Assembly: GCF_004331345.1 (NCBI RefSeq)
Contig: NZ_SJJZ01000001.1
Location: 620,001 to 684,000 of the forward strand
Source: Kribbella soli
GTDB taxonomy: Bacteria > Actinomycetota > Actinomycetes > Propionibacteriales > Kribbellaceae
DNA: 64,000 bases
Direction: 5' to 3'
The notes below the pieces were generated by a model, which saw nothing but the letters and a program-made list of their open reading frames with translations, ran no database searches and was not told the DNA's origin. The position numbers and the translations under genes are program-made. Shown here piece after piece: positions 54,374 to 63,933 of this stretch (the stretch's first letter is position 1; every line of letters starts with the position of its first letter).

Positions 54374-56261
54374 GGTTCAGGACGTACTGCTTCTCGTTGA
54401 GGGGGTTGCCGTCCGTGCGGGTCCGGCTGGGGGCTGGGCCTGGGACGGGGCTGTAGCTGTCGAAGCTGGTGGCGAGGAGTGCCTCACCTCGGCCGAGGGT
54501 GGGGAGCATCAACTCGAAGAGGTGCGTGGTGGCGGCCGGGATGGTGCCTTCGATGTGGGCCTGGGTCTCGGTGAGCGTGGTTTGGGAGACGATGCCGCGG
54601 TGTTCTGCGACGTGAGCCAAGACTCGCGAGACAGTATCGGACGGAACATCGAGCTCGAAGTGGTTCACCGGCTCCAGGACCGTCGTACCGGCCTCGGCGA
54701 TCGCCTGCAGGAGGACGAGCGGCACCAACCGGCGGAAGTCGGCGGCCACGGTGACCGGGCTCCAGTACGCCGTGTGCGTCAGATCCACCCGGATGTCCGG
54801 GATCTCCCACCCGAACAGGCCCTGGTGCAACGTCTGCCGAACCGTCTCCTCGATCGCCGTGTGGAAGGCCCGCGGCAGCGCCCCGAGCTCCACCTCCAGG
54901 TTGTACTCAATGCCATCGGCAACCGGTGAGACCCGGAAGCCGACCCCCGCCGCCCACGGGCCCTCCGTGATCTCGCGGGTCGCGGCACCGACCCCGATCA
55001 ACCGCTCGACATGGATCGGCGTCGTCTCGCTGAAGGTGACGCCGACGCCGTACTCCGACTCGAGCAACGACGCGATCACCTCCTTCTGCACCTCGCCGTA
55101 CAGGCTCACGGTGATCTCGTCGGCCTTCCGGACCCGGATCAGCGGATCCTGCTCGGCGAGCTGCGTCAACGCCTGGAACAACTTCACCCGGTCCCGCGCA
55201 CTCACCACGGTCTCCAGCGTGGGCGGCGCGAACAGCCGCCCGACCTGCGCCGTCCGGACGCCGAGCTGATCGCCGATCCGGATGCTCTTCAGTCCCCGCA
55301 ACGCCACGATCTGACCGGCCTCGGCCCGATCCACCGAGTGCCGGCCGCCATCCTCGAACACGTCGATCCCGCTCGGCCGCACCTGGTACGCCGGACCGTC
55401 GACGGGATGCACCGGGACCGTCGTACGCGCAGCCAGCGTCCCGCTGACGATCCGTGCGGACGCGATCTTCTGCCCGGCCGCACCCCGCTCGACCTTGAAC
55501 ACCCGCGCCCGCAGCTGGTCCTCCGGTGCCGCGATTGCCCGCGGCAACCAGGTGCGGATCCCCTCGATCACCTCGGCGATTCCGACGCCGGTCATGGCGG
55601 ATCCGAAGTACACCGGATACATCTCGGCCTTCGCGACCTGACGCCGCAGCTCGGCCGCCTGGTCGACCTCGGCGCCCTCGAGGTACAGCTCCAGGAACGA
55701 ATCATTGCGCTCGGCAAGCATCTCGCCGACCTCGCCGCGCTGCACCGGCAGCGATACGACCGACGCCGTGCGCAGACCGAGATCCGCCACCGACTCCATC
55801 GGTACGGCGGCCGGCGTCAGCAACCGCCGGATGTCGGCGAGCAGCTCGTCGTACCGCGCGCCCACCCGGTCGATCTTGTTCACGAACAGCAACGTCGGGA
55901 TCCGCAGCCGGTCCAGCGTGCGCATCAGCAACCGCGTCTGCGGCTGCACGCCCTCGACCGCGGAGATCACCAGCACCGCGCCGTCCAGTACGGACAACGC
56001 GCGCTCGACCTCGGCGATGAAGTCGGAGTGTCCCGGGGTGTCGATCAGGTTGACCGGCAGGTCACCGAGCGCGAACGACACCACCGCGGAGCGGATCGTG
56101 ATGCCGCGTTTCCGCTCGAGGTCCATCGAGTCGGTCTGCGTGTTCCCGTCGTCGACCCGGCCGACCCGGTCGATGACTCCGGCGGCGAACAGCAGCCGCT
56201 CGGTCAGGCTGGTCTTACCGGCGTCGACATGCGCCACAATGCCCATCGTCAGAGAGTTCAA
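54357..56261 (-). CDS. Tetracycline-type ribosomal protection GTPase (OtrA/TetM family)
   Basis: 634 residues. EF-G-like: GIVAHVDAGKTSLTERLL (G1), DSMDLERKRGITIRSA (G2), DTPGHSDF (G3), VNKIDR (G4), then GTPase II/III/IV/V domains; the C-terminus (LNEKQYVLNLSR) resembles OtrA. TTG at 56261 is preceded by GAGGA at 5 nt and gives MNSLTMGIVAH, aligning with OtrA's start. Members release tetracycline from the ribosome. A 35-codon ORF overlaps its start. Confidence 0.93.
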   Translation of the reverse strand: MNSLTMGIVAHVDAGKTSLTERLLFAAGVIDRVGRVDDGNTQTDSMDLERKRGITIRSAVVSFALGDLPVNLIDTPGHSDFIAEVERALSVLDGAVLVISAVEGVQPQTRLLMRTLDRLRIPTLLFVNKIDRVGARYDELLADIRRLLTPAAVPMESVADLGLRTASVVSLPVQRGEVGEMLAERNDSFLELYLEGAEVDQAAELRRQVAKAEMYPVYFGSAMTGVGIAEVIEGIRTWLPRAIAAPEDQLRARVFKVERGAAGQKIASARIVSGTLAARTTVPVHPVDGPAYQVRPSGIDVFEDGGRHSVDRAEAGQIVALRGLKSIRIGDQLGVRTAQVGRLFAPPTLETVVSARDRVKLFQALTQLAEQDPLIRVRKADEITVSLYGEVQKEVIASLLESEYGVGVTFSETTPIHVERLIGVGAATREITEGPWAAGVGFRVSPVADGIEYNLEVELGALPRAFHTAIEETVRQTLHQGLFGWEIPDIRVDLTHTAYWSPVTVAADFRRLVPLVLLQAIAEAGTTVLEPVNHFELDVPSDTVSRVLAHVAEHRGIVSQTTLTETQAHIEGTIPAATTHLFELMLPTLGRGEALLATSFDSYSPVPGPAPSRTRTDGNPLNEKQYVLNLSRVV

Positions 56262-56322
56262 GAGTCCTCGCGAATGCGTCGAAACGATCAGTACCCATGG
56301 GGTGGATCGATCCGCGGCGCAT
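56215..56322 (-). CDS. 35-codon ORF overlapping the OtrA-like start
   Basis: The ATG at 56322 has AGGAG upstream (GACAGGAGACCGGG). The frame (MRRGSIHPMGTDRFDAFART..) runs 47 nt into the OtrA-like gene in another frame. Its translation could open the OtrA-like start or attenuate it. Whether it is made is inferred. The leader at 56323-56530 holds no other gene. Confidence 0.4.
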   Translation of the reverse strand: MRRGSIHPMGTDRFDAFARTLELSDDGHCGACRRR

Positions 56323-56530
56323 CCCGGTCTCCTGTCGGTGTCGATGGGGTCTCTTCCCGGACGGTAACACCACCCGAGTCCGGGGACGAGCGATTTTCAG
56401 GCTCTTGTGATGCATGTGCGGGTGAGGAACTCGTGTCGTGAGACCTGAAATACGCATGCGACTGGGGAACCCTGCTGAACCTTCCAGGTGCATTGCATTC
56501 CCCACTTCGGCGGCTCGCTCATAAGATCTG

Positions 56531-57463
56531 CTACCGATTCACGATCGCCGGAAGGATCCGGGCGCCCGGGACGGGCCCCTCGGCCTGGCGGACCATGCGG
56601 CAGCGGCCGGATTCGGCGAGCTCCACGGCCAGGTCGACGGCGCTGCGGCTGTCGGCGGCGAGGAAGAGGCAGGTAGGGCCGGAGCCGGAGATCTGCGCGG
56701 CCAACGCACCCTGGTCAAGGCCGAACTGGAGCGTCTCGCCCAGCTCGGGACGCAGCGACAACGCCGCGGCCTGCAGGTCGTTGCTGAGCGCAACGGCAAG
56801 TGCGCCGGGCTGCCCGGACAGCAGCGCGGACATCAACTCCGGACGGACCTGCGGCGACTCGACGCGCCGCAGCGGACGCATCCGGTCCAGTTCGCGGTAG
56901 ACGTCCGGCGTCGACAACCCGCCGTCAGCGATCGCGAACACCCAGTGAAATGTCCCGCGGGACATCACCTCGGTGACCTGCTCGCCCCGTCCCTGACCGA
57001 GCGCCGTGTGGCCGACCAGGCAGAACGGCACGTCGCTGCCGAGCTCGGCCGCATGGTGCTGAAGCTCGGTCTGGGTCAGTTGCAGGCCCCACAACCGGTT
57101 GCACGCCACCAGAGTCGCTGCCGCGTCAGTCGAGCCGCCGGCCATCCCGCCGGCCACCGGAATCGTCTTGCGGATCGTCAGGTCGACGCCCTCGTCGACG
57201 TCGTACTCCGCCTGCAGCAACTGCGCCGCCCGCACCGCGAGGTTGGTCTCGTCGGTCGGTACGTCGTCCGCGAAGTCGCCGGAGATCTCGACCGAGACCT
57301 CCCCGTCGTCGTCCCGCAGTACCGCGGTCACGTCGTCGTACAGGGCAACGGCCTGGTACACCGTGGCGACCGGGTGGAACCCGTCCGGGCGCGGCGGACC
57401 GACCGACAGACCGAGATTGATCTTGGCCGGCGCCCGCACCGTGACCTCAGCAGAAGGTGGCAC
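56531..57463 (-). CDS. ispE: 4-diphosphocytidyl-2-C-methyl-D-erythritol kinase
   Basis: 310 residues. GHMP kinase of the MEP isoprenoid pathway. Motifs: VRAPAKINLGLSVGPPRPDG (substrate), PVAGGMAGGSTDAAATLVA (ATP loop) and QISGSGPTCLFL (motif 3). Downstream of rsmA, separated by 18 nt; the rpf-rsmA-ispE order is typical of actinobacteria. Confidence 0.97.
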   Translation of the reverse strand: MPPSAEVTVRAPAKINLGLSVGPPRPDGFHPVATVYQAVALYDDVTAVLRDDDGEVSVEISGDFADDVPTDETNLAVRAAQLLQAEYDVDEGVDLTIRKTIPVAGGMAGGSTDAAATLVACNRLWGLQLTQTELQHHAAELGSDVPFCLVGHTALGQGRGEQVTEVMSRGTFHWVFAIADGGLSTPDVYRELDRMRPLRRVESPQVRPELMSALLSGQPGALAVALSNDLQAAALSLRPELGETLQFGLDQGALAAQISGSGPTCLFLAADSRSAVDLAVELAESGRCRMVRQAEGPVPGARILPAIVNR

Positions 57464-57481
57464 GTCGCACAGGCTAGGGCA

Positions 57482-58360
57482 TTACACAGTCCGACCTGCA
57501 CCTGCGAGTGCAGCGAATTCTGTGATCCCGAGCATCTCGCCGCGCACTCTCGGGTCGATCCCGGCGGCGCTGAGCACCTCGTCGAGCCGCGCACGATCCG
57601 GCATCCAGCGGGCCAGCGCGGACCGGATCGTCTTACGGCGCTGCGAGAACGCGGCCTCGATCACCGCGAACACCTCCTCGCGGCTCGCCTCCGTCGCCGG
57701 CGGTTCGCGGCGCTCGAACGCGACCAGGCCCGAGTCCACGTTCGGAGCCGGCCAGAAGACGTTCCGTCCGATCGGCCCGGCGCGCCGCACCTCGGCGTAC
57801 CACGCGGCCTTCGCCGACGGTACGCCGTACGTCCGCGAACCCGGTCCGGCCGCCAACCGGTCCGCGACCTCGGACTGCACCATCACCAAGCCGTGCCGCA
57901 GCGAGTCCGAGACCTGGAGCAGGTGCAGCAGCACAGGTACGGCGACGTTGTACGGCAGGTTCGCCACGCAGGCGGTCGGCTCGCCGATCTCCGCGGGCGT
58001 CACGTCCATCGCGTCCGCCTCGACCACGGTCAACCTGGATGCCTGGTGTGGCGCGTACGACGCGACGGTCGACGGCAGCGCCTGCGCGAGCAGCGGGTCG
58101 ATCTCGACCGCAGTGACCCGGTGCCCTTCCGCGAGCAGCGCGAGCGTCAGCGACCCGAGACCCGGCCCGATCTCGAGAACCGTCTCGCTCTCCGTCAGCT
58201 CGGCGGCGCGAACGATCCGGCGCACCGTGTTCGGGTCGATGACGAAGTTCTGGCCGCGCTGCTTGGTCGGACGGACCCCGAGGGACGCGGCCAGCGAACG
58301 CACGTCCGCCGGACCGAGAAGTCTCGGTCCGGCGGACGTGGATGAATCAGACGAGGTCAC
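57482..58360 (-). CDS. rsmA: 16S rRNA dimethyladenosine transferase
   Basis: 292 residues from GTG 58360 (GTG 58399 is possible). Dimethylates the two adjacent adenosines near the 3' end of 16S rRNA. Motifs: [35 protein letters not shown] (SAM), [19 protein letters not shown] (the NLPY catalytic motif). Lies between rpf and ispE. Confidence 0.97.
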   Translation of the reverse strand: MTSSDSSTSAGPRLLGPADVRSLAASLGVRPTKQRGQNFVIDPNTVRRIVRAAELTESETVLEIGPGLGSLTLALLAEGHRVTAVEIDPLLAQALPSTVASYAPHQASRLTVVEADAMDVTPAEIGEPTACVANLPYNVAVPVLLHLLQVSDSLRHGLVMVQSEVADRLAAGPGSRTYGVPSAKAAWYAEVRRAGPIGRNVFWPAPNVDSGLVAFERREPPATEASREEVFAVIEAAFSQRRKTIRSALARWMPDRARLDEVLSAAGIDPRVRGEMLGITEFAALAGAGRTV

Positions 58361-58407
58361 CCCGTCAGTTTGGCAGGCCGAAACCTTCTCCCGCCCCACC
58401 GCCCCAG

Positions 58408-59553
<1,146 letters not shown>

Positions 59554-59733
59554 CTACCCGGGCACGGGGTGGGACAGCACAGGCACTGGCCGCGAGCGCC
59601 AGGCTGGAGGCCTGGAGCCTGTGGTCAACGCCGAGGGGCGTGCTGTTCCCGGAACCTTCCCCGATCCCGGCCAACATCACGGGACCATAACGAAGAAGTA
59701 GCGGAAGCGCCAATCCCCTGGTCGGCGAGTCGT

Positions 59734-59760
59734 AAAAAGGTGTAACGGCTTCCTTACACC
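59734..59760 (-). terminator. Rho-independent terminator after the nitroreductase gene
   Basis: On the minus strand GGTGTAA, an 8-nt loop and TTACACC (59739-59760) are followed by TTTTT (59734-59738). The stem includes the nitroreductase stop codon. One of the few classical T-tailed terminators in the window. Confidence 0.85.
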
Positions 59761-60368
59761 GTGTGATTGCCCCATTGCCCCCGATGCACCACTTCGGCGG
59801 TCGTCCGGCGCCCCCGTTTCAGCGACGGCGAACGCTTGTCCGGGGCCCGGTGACCGACCGACAGCACCCCGACCAGATCGAACCCCTCGGGTACGCCGAA
59901 CTCCTTCAGCAACCGGCCCACCTTGTCCGCAGGAGGCCCGAAAAAGCAGGCTCCCAGGCCTTCGTCGACGACCGTCTGCAACATCAGCAGGACCGCCATC
60001 CCGGTGTCGACGTACCAGTACGGCGCGGTCCAGCGACCCTCGTCGCGATCGGTCCAGCCCTTGTCCGCTTCGGTGTACCGATCGAGGTACGCGTCCTTGT
60101 GCGCGAAGGCCAGAATCAGCAACGGCGCCCGGCGCAGCCCTGTGACCCATTCAACATACTTAGGATCCGGATCCTCGGCCGCGATCCGCCAGTACCGCTC
60201 CCGCTCCTCCCCCTCCAATGTCAGGAACGCCCACCCCTGGCTGAACCCACCCGAAGGCGCCCGCAACCCGTTCTCCAGAATCCGCTCCCGGACGTCGTCC
60301 GGCACCGCCCGATCCGGGTCGTAGTTCCGCACCATCCGCCGCCGCCGTACGACGTCACTGAACTCCAT
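59754..60368 (-). CDS. Nitroreductase-family flavoprotein
   Basis: 204 residues. RRRMVRNYDPDRAVPDDVRE is the FMN-binding start and GGFSQGWAFLTLEG follows; the family pattern GLGACFFGPPADKVGRLLKE is near the C-terminus. Reduces quinone- or nitro-type substrates with NAD(P)H; the specificity is unknown. Confidence 0.92.
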   Translation of the reverse strand: MEFSDVVRRRRMVRNYDPDRAVPDDVRERILENGLRAPSGGFSQGWAFLTLEGEERERYWRIAAEDPDPKYVEWVTGLRRAPLLILAFAHKDAYLDRYTEADKGWTDRDEGRWTAPYWYVDTGMAVLLMLQTVVDEGLGACFFGPPADKVGRLLKEFGVPEGFDLVGVLSVGHRAPDKRSPSLKRGRRTTAEVVHRGQWGNHTV

Positions 60369-60392
60369 GACGCCCTGTTTATCAGGCGGGAA

Positions 60393-61523
60393 TCAGCCGA
60401 GGCCGGGCGCGTGCGGCCCAGGGCGTGGCCGGGTGGCCTCTTGGCCGCGGGAGCCGTCGTCCGGTCGTGACGGCGCGTGGTCGGTGACACCCGCGCGACG
60501 CTTGGGCGCGCCGGCCGCGGGCGCCTGGGGATCGGACAGGGCCCGCAACCGTTCGAGGTCGGGCGAGAGATTCTCCTGGGCGTGGCGAACAGCTTGGTTC
60601 AGCCGCGATTCCGGACGCTGGGACTCCGGCTGAACTCGCTGCGCATTCTCGATGCGGTACTTGCGTTCGATGCGCTGGAGTTCCGTGTCCAGCCCGGCGA
60701 CCGCGTTCTGAGCGGCCGTGGTGGCTTCATCGGACTTCTGCTCGCTCCCGAGCGATTCGTCGGCCTGGACCGCCTCCAGGCCGGACAGCGCATCGCGTAG
60801 GGGAGCGACCAACTGTCTCCGCACCTCGGCACGGTGCGCCTCAGGCATGAGGCCTGGCTCGGCAAGATGCTTGTCGATCACCAGGTCGACCGCGACGTTC
60901 CAGCGTTGACCGTCGTCGGCACACAGCAACTTCTGGGTGACCTCGGCGCTCGTCAGCCCGCTGCGCTCGGCCAACGCCTGGTCGAGGTGCCGGGTAGCGG
61001 GGGTGTAGGCGGGAAGGGTATCGAGATTCGGCTGTGCCAGGACCGCGTCCTCAACGTGGTCCAGCCCCGCGTCCCTGAAGACATCACTGATGACGTTGTC
61101 GAGGTTGCGCTTCGTCCAGTGCTCGGTACGACCCTCGTCGAAAGCAGTCGCAGCGCTGTCGTACGGATAGGTCTCCGGTGCCGTCTCGTCTCTGAGAGGG
61201 GCCATCAGGTGCGCGGCTTCGTGAGTCAGCGTGTCCATCGCATCGCGAACAAGCCAGGCCTCGTAGTCGGTCAACGGCCGATCGAGGTCCCGTGCCTCGC
61301 GCAACCGATCAAAGACATGCCGGACGGAAACCGAGATACTGCCGTCACTGAAGGCGCCGCCGACGTCGTCCGGGTCGGTCTCCGCCAGCACTTCCCCGTT
61401 CCACCGGGTTCGAGGACCGCCGGCGCCGCCACCGACCCGCTGCTCGACCGCGTACACCACGGCGGCCACCAGCCGGTACTCCCAGGACTGCGGTGAGATC
61501 TCGATGTCGTCTTCGTCGGTCAC
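60393..61523 (-). CDS. Uncharacterised protein with gluzincin-like HEAAH motif
   Basis: 376 residues from GTG 61523. DTLTHEAAHLMAPLRDE contains HExxH (residues 101-105), and DEGRTEHWT (129-137) could supply a third ligand Glu about 25 residues later, as in gluzincins. From about 240 there are coiled-coil-like helices and the tail is Pro/Arg/Gly-rich and disordered. No signal peptide or membrane helix. It overlaps the upstream gene by 4 nt (GTGA). Not a family I can name; a zinc peptidase or toxin role is inferred. Confidence 0.72.
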   Translation of the reverse strand: MTDEDDIEISPQSWEYRLVAAVVYAVEQRVGGGAGGPRTRWNGEVLAETDPDDVGGAFSDGSISVSVRHVFDRLREARDLDRPLTDYEAWLVRDAMDTLTHEAAHLMAPLRDETAPETYPYDSAATAFDEGRTEHWTKRNLDNVISDVFRDAGLDHVEDAVLAQPNLDTLPAYTPATRHLDQALAERSGLTSAEVTQKLLCADDGQRWNVAVDLVIDKHLAEPGLMPEAHRAEVRRQLVAPLRDALSGLEAVQADESLGSEQKSDEATTAAQNAVAGLDTELQRIERKYRIENAQRVQPESQRPESRLNQAVRHAQENLSPDLERLRALSDPQAPAAGAPKRRAGVTDHAPSRPDDGSRGQEATRPRPGPHAPGLG

Positions 61524-61939
61524 GATCCGCCCTCCACGCCTTCGCTTCGGAGGCGCTCGATCAGCCTGACCAGGGTGGAGTTCATTTTGAGGATCGTCAT
61601 GGACTCGCGCGCAGGGGCCCGCTTCGACAATGCGGCGATCTCGGATTTCGCGCGTTCGGCGTGGGCGATCCGATCCGCCGCCGAGCCCTTGTCGTTGACT
61701 ACCTGCGCGAGCAGGCCGGCAGCACGCCAATACTCCGGGCTGGTGCCAGGCTTCGGCCCGCTGATGAACTCGGGCAGCTTCTGCACCCTGATCAGCGCCA
61801 ACCGGCGGGACCTCTCGTCCGCGATCTGCTCCGCCGACGCCTTCATCCGGACGGCCTCGGCAGCCACCGTGGTCTCGTCCGCACCCTGCAACGAGTCGGC
61901 GAGCTCGAGCAACCGCGCGTCGAAGGTCTCGAAATCCAC
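61520..61939 (-). CDS. Small helical partner of the HEAAH protein
   Basis: 139 residues, not recognised, mostly helical (DFETFDARLLELADSLQGAD; MNSTLVRLIERLRSEGVEGG). It is coupled to the HEAAH gene by 4 nt and is transcribed first. WXG-like helical secretion targets or chaperone/immunity proteins have similar lengths, but there is no WxG motif. Confidence 0.65.
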   Translation of the reverse strand: MDFETFDARLLELADSLQGADETTVAAEAVRMKASAEQIADERSRRLALIRVQKLPEFISGPKPGTSPEYWRAAGLLAQVVNDKGSAADRIAHAERAKSEIAALSKRAPARESMTILKMNSTLVRLIERLRSEGVEGGS

Positions 61940-61978
61940 GAACGCAGCGTATCCGCCCGAATGGTCAGTCGCGGGCCG

Positions 61979-62890
61979 TTACCAAGGCCCTCCGAACGCC
62001 CGGTTCGCGTTGTCGTTCAGGGCTGTGCAGAGTTCTGGGACCGAGATGTTGAGGACGTCAGCCATCTTCCGGACCGTGTGCGGGATCAGGTAGGACGCGT
62101 TCGGTTTGCCGCGGTACGGCGAGGGCGTCAGGTACGGGGCGTCGGTCTCGACGAGGATGCGGTCGAGGGGGGTGACGGCCAGGGCGTCGCGCAGGGACTG
62201 GGCGTTCTTGAACGTGACGACGCCGGCGAAGCTCAGGTACGCGCCGCGGTTCACGCACTCGCGGGCGAACTCGGTGTCGCCGGAGAAGCAGTGCATCACC
62301 AGCCGGTCCGGCACGCCTTCGCGATCCAGGATCCGCAGGATGTCGTCGTGCGCGTCGCGGTCGTGGATCATCAGCGTCTTGCCCAGCCGCTTCGCCAGCT
62401 CGATGTGCGCGGCGAACGACTCGTGCTGCGCGGCCTGCCCGTCCTCACCGGTGCGGTAGTAGTCGAGCCCGGTCTCACCGATCACCCGGACCTTGTCGCT
62501 GCTCGCCGCGAGCCGCTCGATCTCGGCCAGTGCACTGTCCAGCTCGCCGGCTGCTTTCAGCTTCGGCGCCTCGTTCGGGTGCAGGGCGACGCCGGCGATC
62601 AGGTTCGGGTGCTGCTCGGCGGCCTCGACCGCCCACACCGCGCCCGGCAGATCGCAACCCACCTGGACGATCCGGGTCACGCCGACAGACTTGGCCAGCC
62701 GGATCGCCTCCGCCGGACTCAGCCAGTCCCCGTCCTCGCCATCGGCGATATCAAGATGACAATGCGCATCGACCACACTCATCGGCAACGGATCAGGAAC
62801 CGCCGGCCGACTCCGATCCCGCGACCGCCCGTCCTCCCCCACCGCAGCCCGCTCCCGAGTCGGCCGACCCACCTCCACACCATCACCCAT
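61979..62890 (-). CDS. tatD: TatD-family metal-dependent DNase
   Basis: 303 residues. VVDAHCHLDIAD (metal-binding HxH), GETGLDYYR, MIHDRDAHDD, MHCFSGD and VETDAPYLTPSPYRGK. A short basic N-terminal extension precedes the domain, so the start could also be ATG about 110 nt downstream. Upstream lies a 62-bp repeat copy. Confidence 0.92.
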   Translation of the reverse strand: MGDGVEVGRPTRERAAVGEDGRSRDRSRPAVPDPLPMSVVDAHCHLDIADGEDGDWLSPAEAIRLAKSVGVTRIVQVGCDLPGAVWAVEAAEQHPNLIAGVALHPNEAPKLKAAGELDSALAEIERLAASSDKVRVIGETGLDYYRTGEDGQAAQHESFAAHIELAKRLGKTLMIHDRDAHDDILRILDREGVPDRLVMHCFSGDTEFARECVNRGAYLSFAGVVTFKNAQSLRDALAVTPLDRILVETDAPYLTPSPYRGKPNASYLIPHTVRKMADVLNISVPELCTALNDNANRAFGGPW

Positions 62891-62910
62891 ACGCCCCAGA
62901 TTACTGAGTC

Positions 62911-62972
62911 ACTAGCGGGTTGCTTCACAGCTGGCGGATTGCAGCAGTTCAGCGAACCAACAACCCGCCACC
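62911..62972 (-). repeat. 62-bp imperfect palindromic repeat, copy B
   Basis: Inverted relative to copies A and C; the reverse complement starts GGTGGCGGGTTGTTGGTTCG and ends CAACCCGCTAGT. Located between tatD and the AbiEi-like gene. Confidence 0.85.
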
Positions 62973-63037
62973 GGCAGTTGTCCACAGGCGCCAAAGACGG
63001 GCGGCGGCGAGGACCGGTTCGCGGCATGTTCTCAGGC

Positions 63038-63895
63038 ATGAATCTCAAACTGGAAGTGGCGGCTGCGGGGCGCGGTGGGTGGTTCTCGCGGCGGGACGCG
63101 ATTGTTGCCGGGTACTCCGATGCAGATCTCCGCAGACACGTCGCGTCCGGGCGGTGGGTGCGGCTCACACGCGGTGCCTACGCCGAACGCGGGGCTGCCG
63201 TCGAGGAGATGCCGTCGTGGGAGCGGGCTGTCTGGCTTCATCTCCGCACGGCGCGAGCGGTCTACCACCGCCTCCACGGTCGCGCGGTCGTGAGTCATCA
63301 GTCGGCGTTGCTGCTGCACGGCGTACGGGTCTCGGAGCTGGATCTGCGCCGGGTACATGTGACCAGGTTGCTCGGAGCCGGGCGGTCCGACAGGGCAGTC
63401 TGCCAGCATGCCGCTCGGCCATCGGTCGACGTGGTGTGCGAGATGGACGGCGTACGGACGACATACGCCGCGCGGGCTGTGGTCGAGACTGTGCGAGCGA
63501 CCAGTTACCCAGTGGCGGTCTCGGTTGTGGATCAGACGCTGCGGTTGCGGGTTGCCACGCCCGAGCAGCTGGCGGATGCGCTCACGCCGTTCGCCGGGCG
63601 CGGCGGGATCCGCCAGGCCACCCGCGCGGTCGAGTTCGGCGACGGCCGGGCCGAGTCGGTCGGCGAGTCATGGCTACGAGTAGCCCTGGCGGATTTCGGC
63701 TTCCCGCCACCACTACCTCAGGCGGAGATCCGCGACGAGTACGGCGTACTCGTCGCACGCGTCGACTTCCTGTTCGAGCGGTACGGCGTGATCGTCGAGT
63801 TCGACGGCGCCGTCAAGTACGGCGAAGGCGGCCGTGCTGCCCTGATCGCGGAGAAGGTCTCGCTCCGGTCCGGTGGCGGGTTATGTCACCGCTAG
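63038..63895 (+). CDS. AbiEi-like/DUF559 protein, truncated at its C-terminus
   Basis: 285 residues from ATG 63038 (ATG 63026 is possible). The N-terminus (GRGGWFSRRDAIVAGYSDAD) resembles the AbiEi-type HTH. The C-terminal part (ARVDFLFERYGVIVEFDGAV) resembles a DUF559/Vsr-like endonuclease fold with an Asp and Glu/Lys. The last dozen codons are not of the family: from about 63873 the reading frame runs into repeat copy C, ending GGGLCHR at TAG 63893. The protein is thus truncated, and probably was longer. Confidence 0.75.
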   Translation: MNLKLEVAAAGRGGWFSRRDAIVAGYSDADLRRHVASGRWVRLTRGAYAERGAAVEEMPSWERAVWLHLRTARAVYHRLHGRAVVSHQSALLLHGVRVSELDLRRVHVTRLLGAGRSDRAVCQHAARPSVDVVCEMDGVRTTYAARAVVETVRATSYPVAVSVVDQTLRLRVATPEQLADALTPFAGRGGIRQATRAVEFGDGRAESVGESWLRVALADFGFPPPLPQAEIRDEYGVLVARVDFLFERYGVIVEFDGAVKYGEGGRAALIAEKVSLRSGGGLCHR

Positions 63896-63933
63896 CGCGA
63901 TGTAACCCGTCAGTGGTGAAACAACCCGCTATT
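63872..63933 (+). repeat. 62-bp imperfect palindromic repeat, copy C
   Basis: Starts GGTGGCGGGTTATGTCACCG and ends AACAACCCGCTATT. It supplies the TAG of the AbiEi-like gene (63893-63895) and the TAG of the last gene (63929-63931, minus). Confidence 0.85.
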
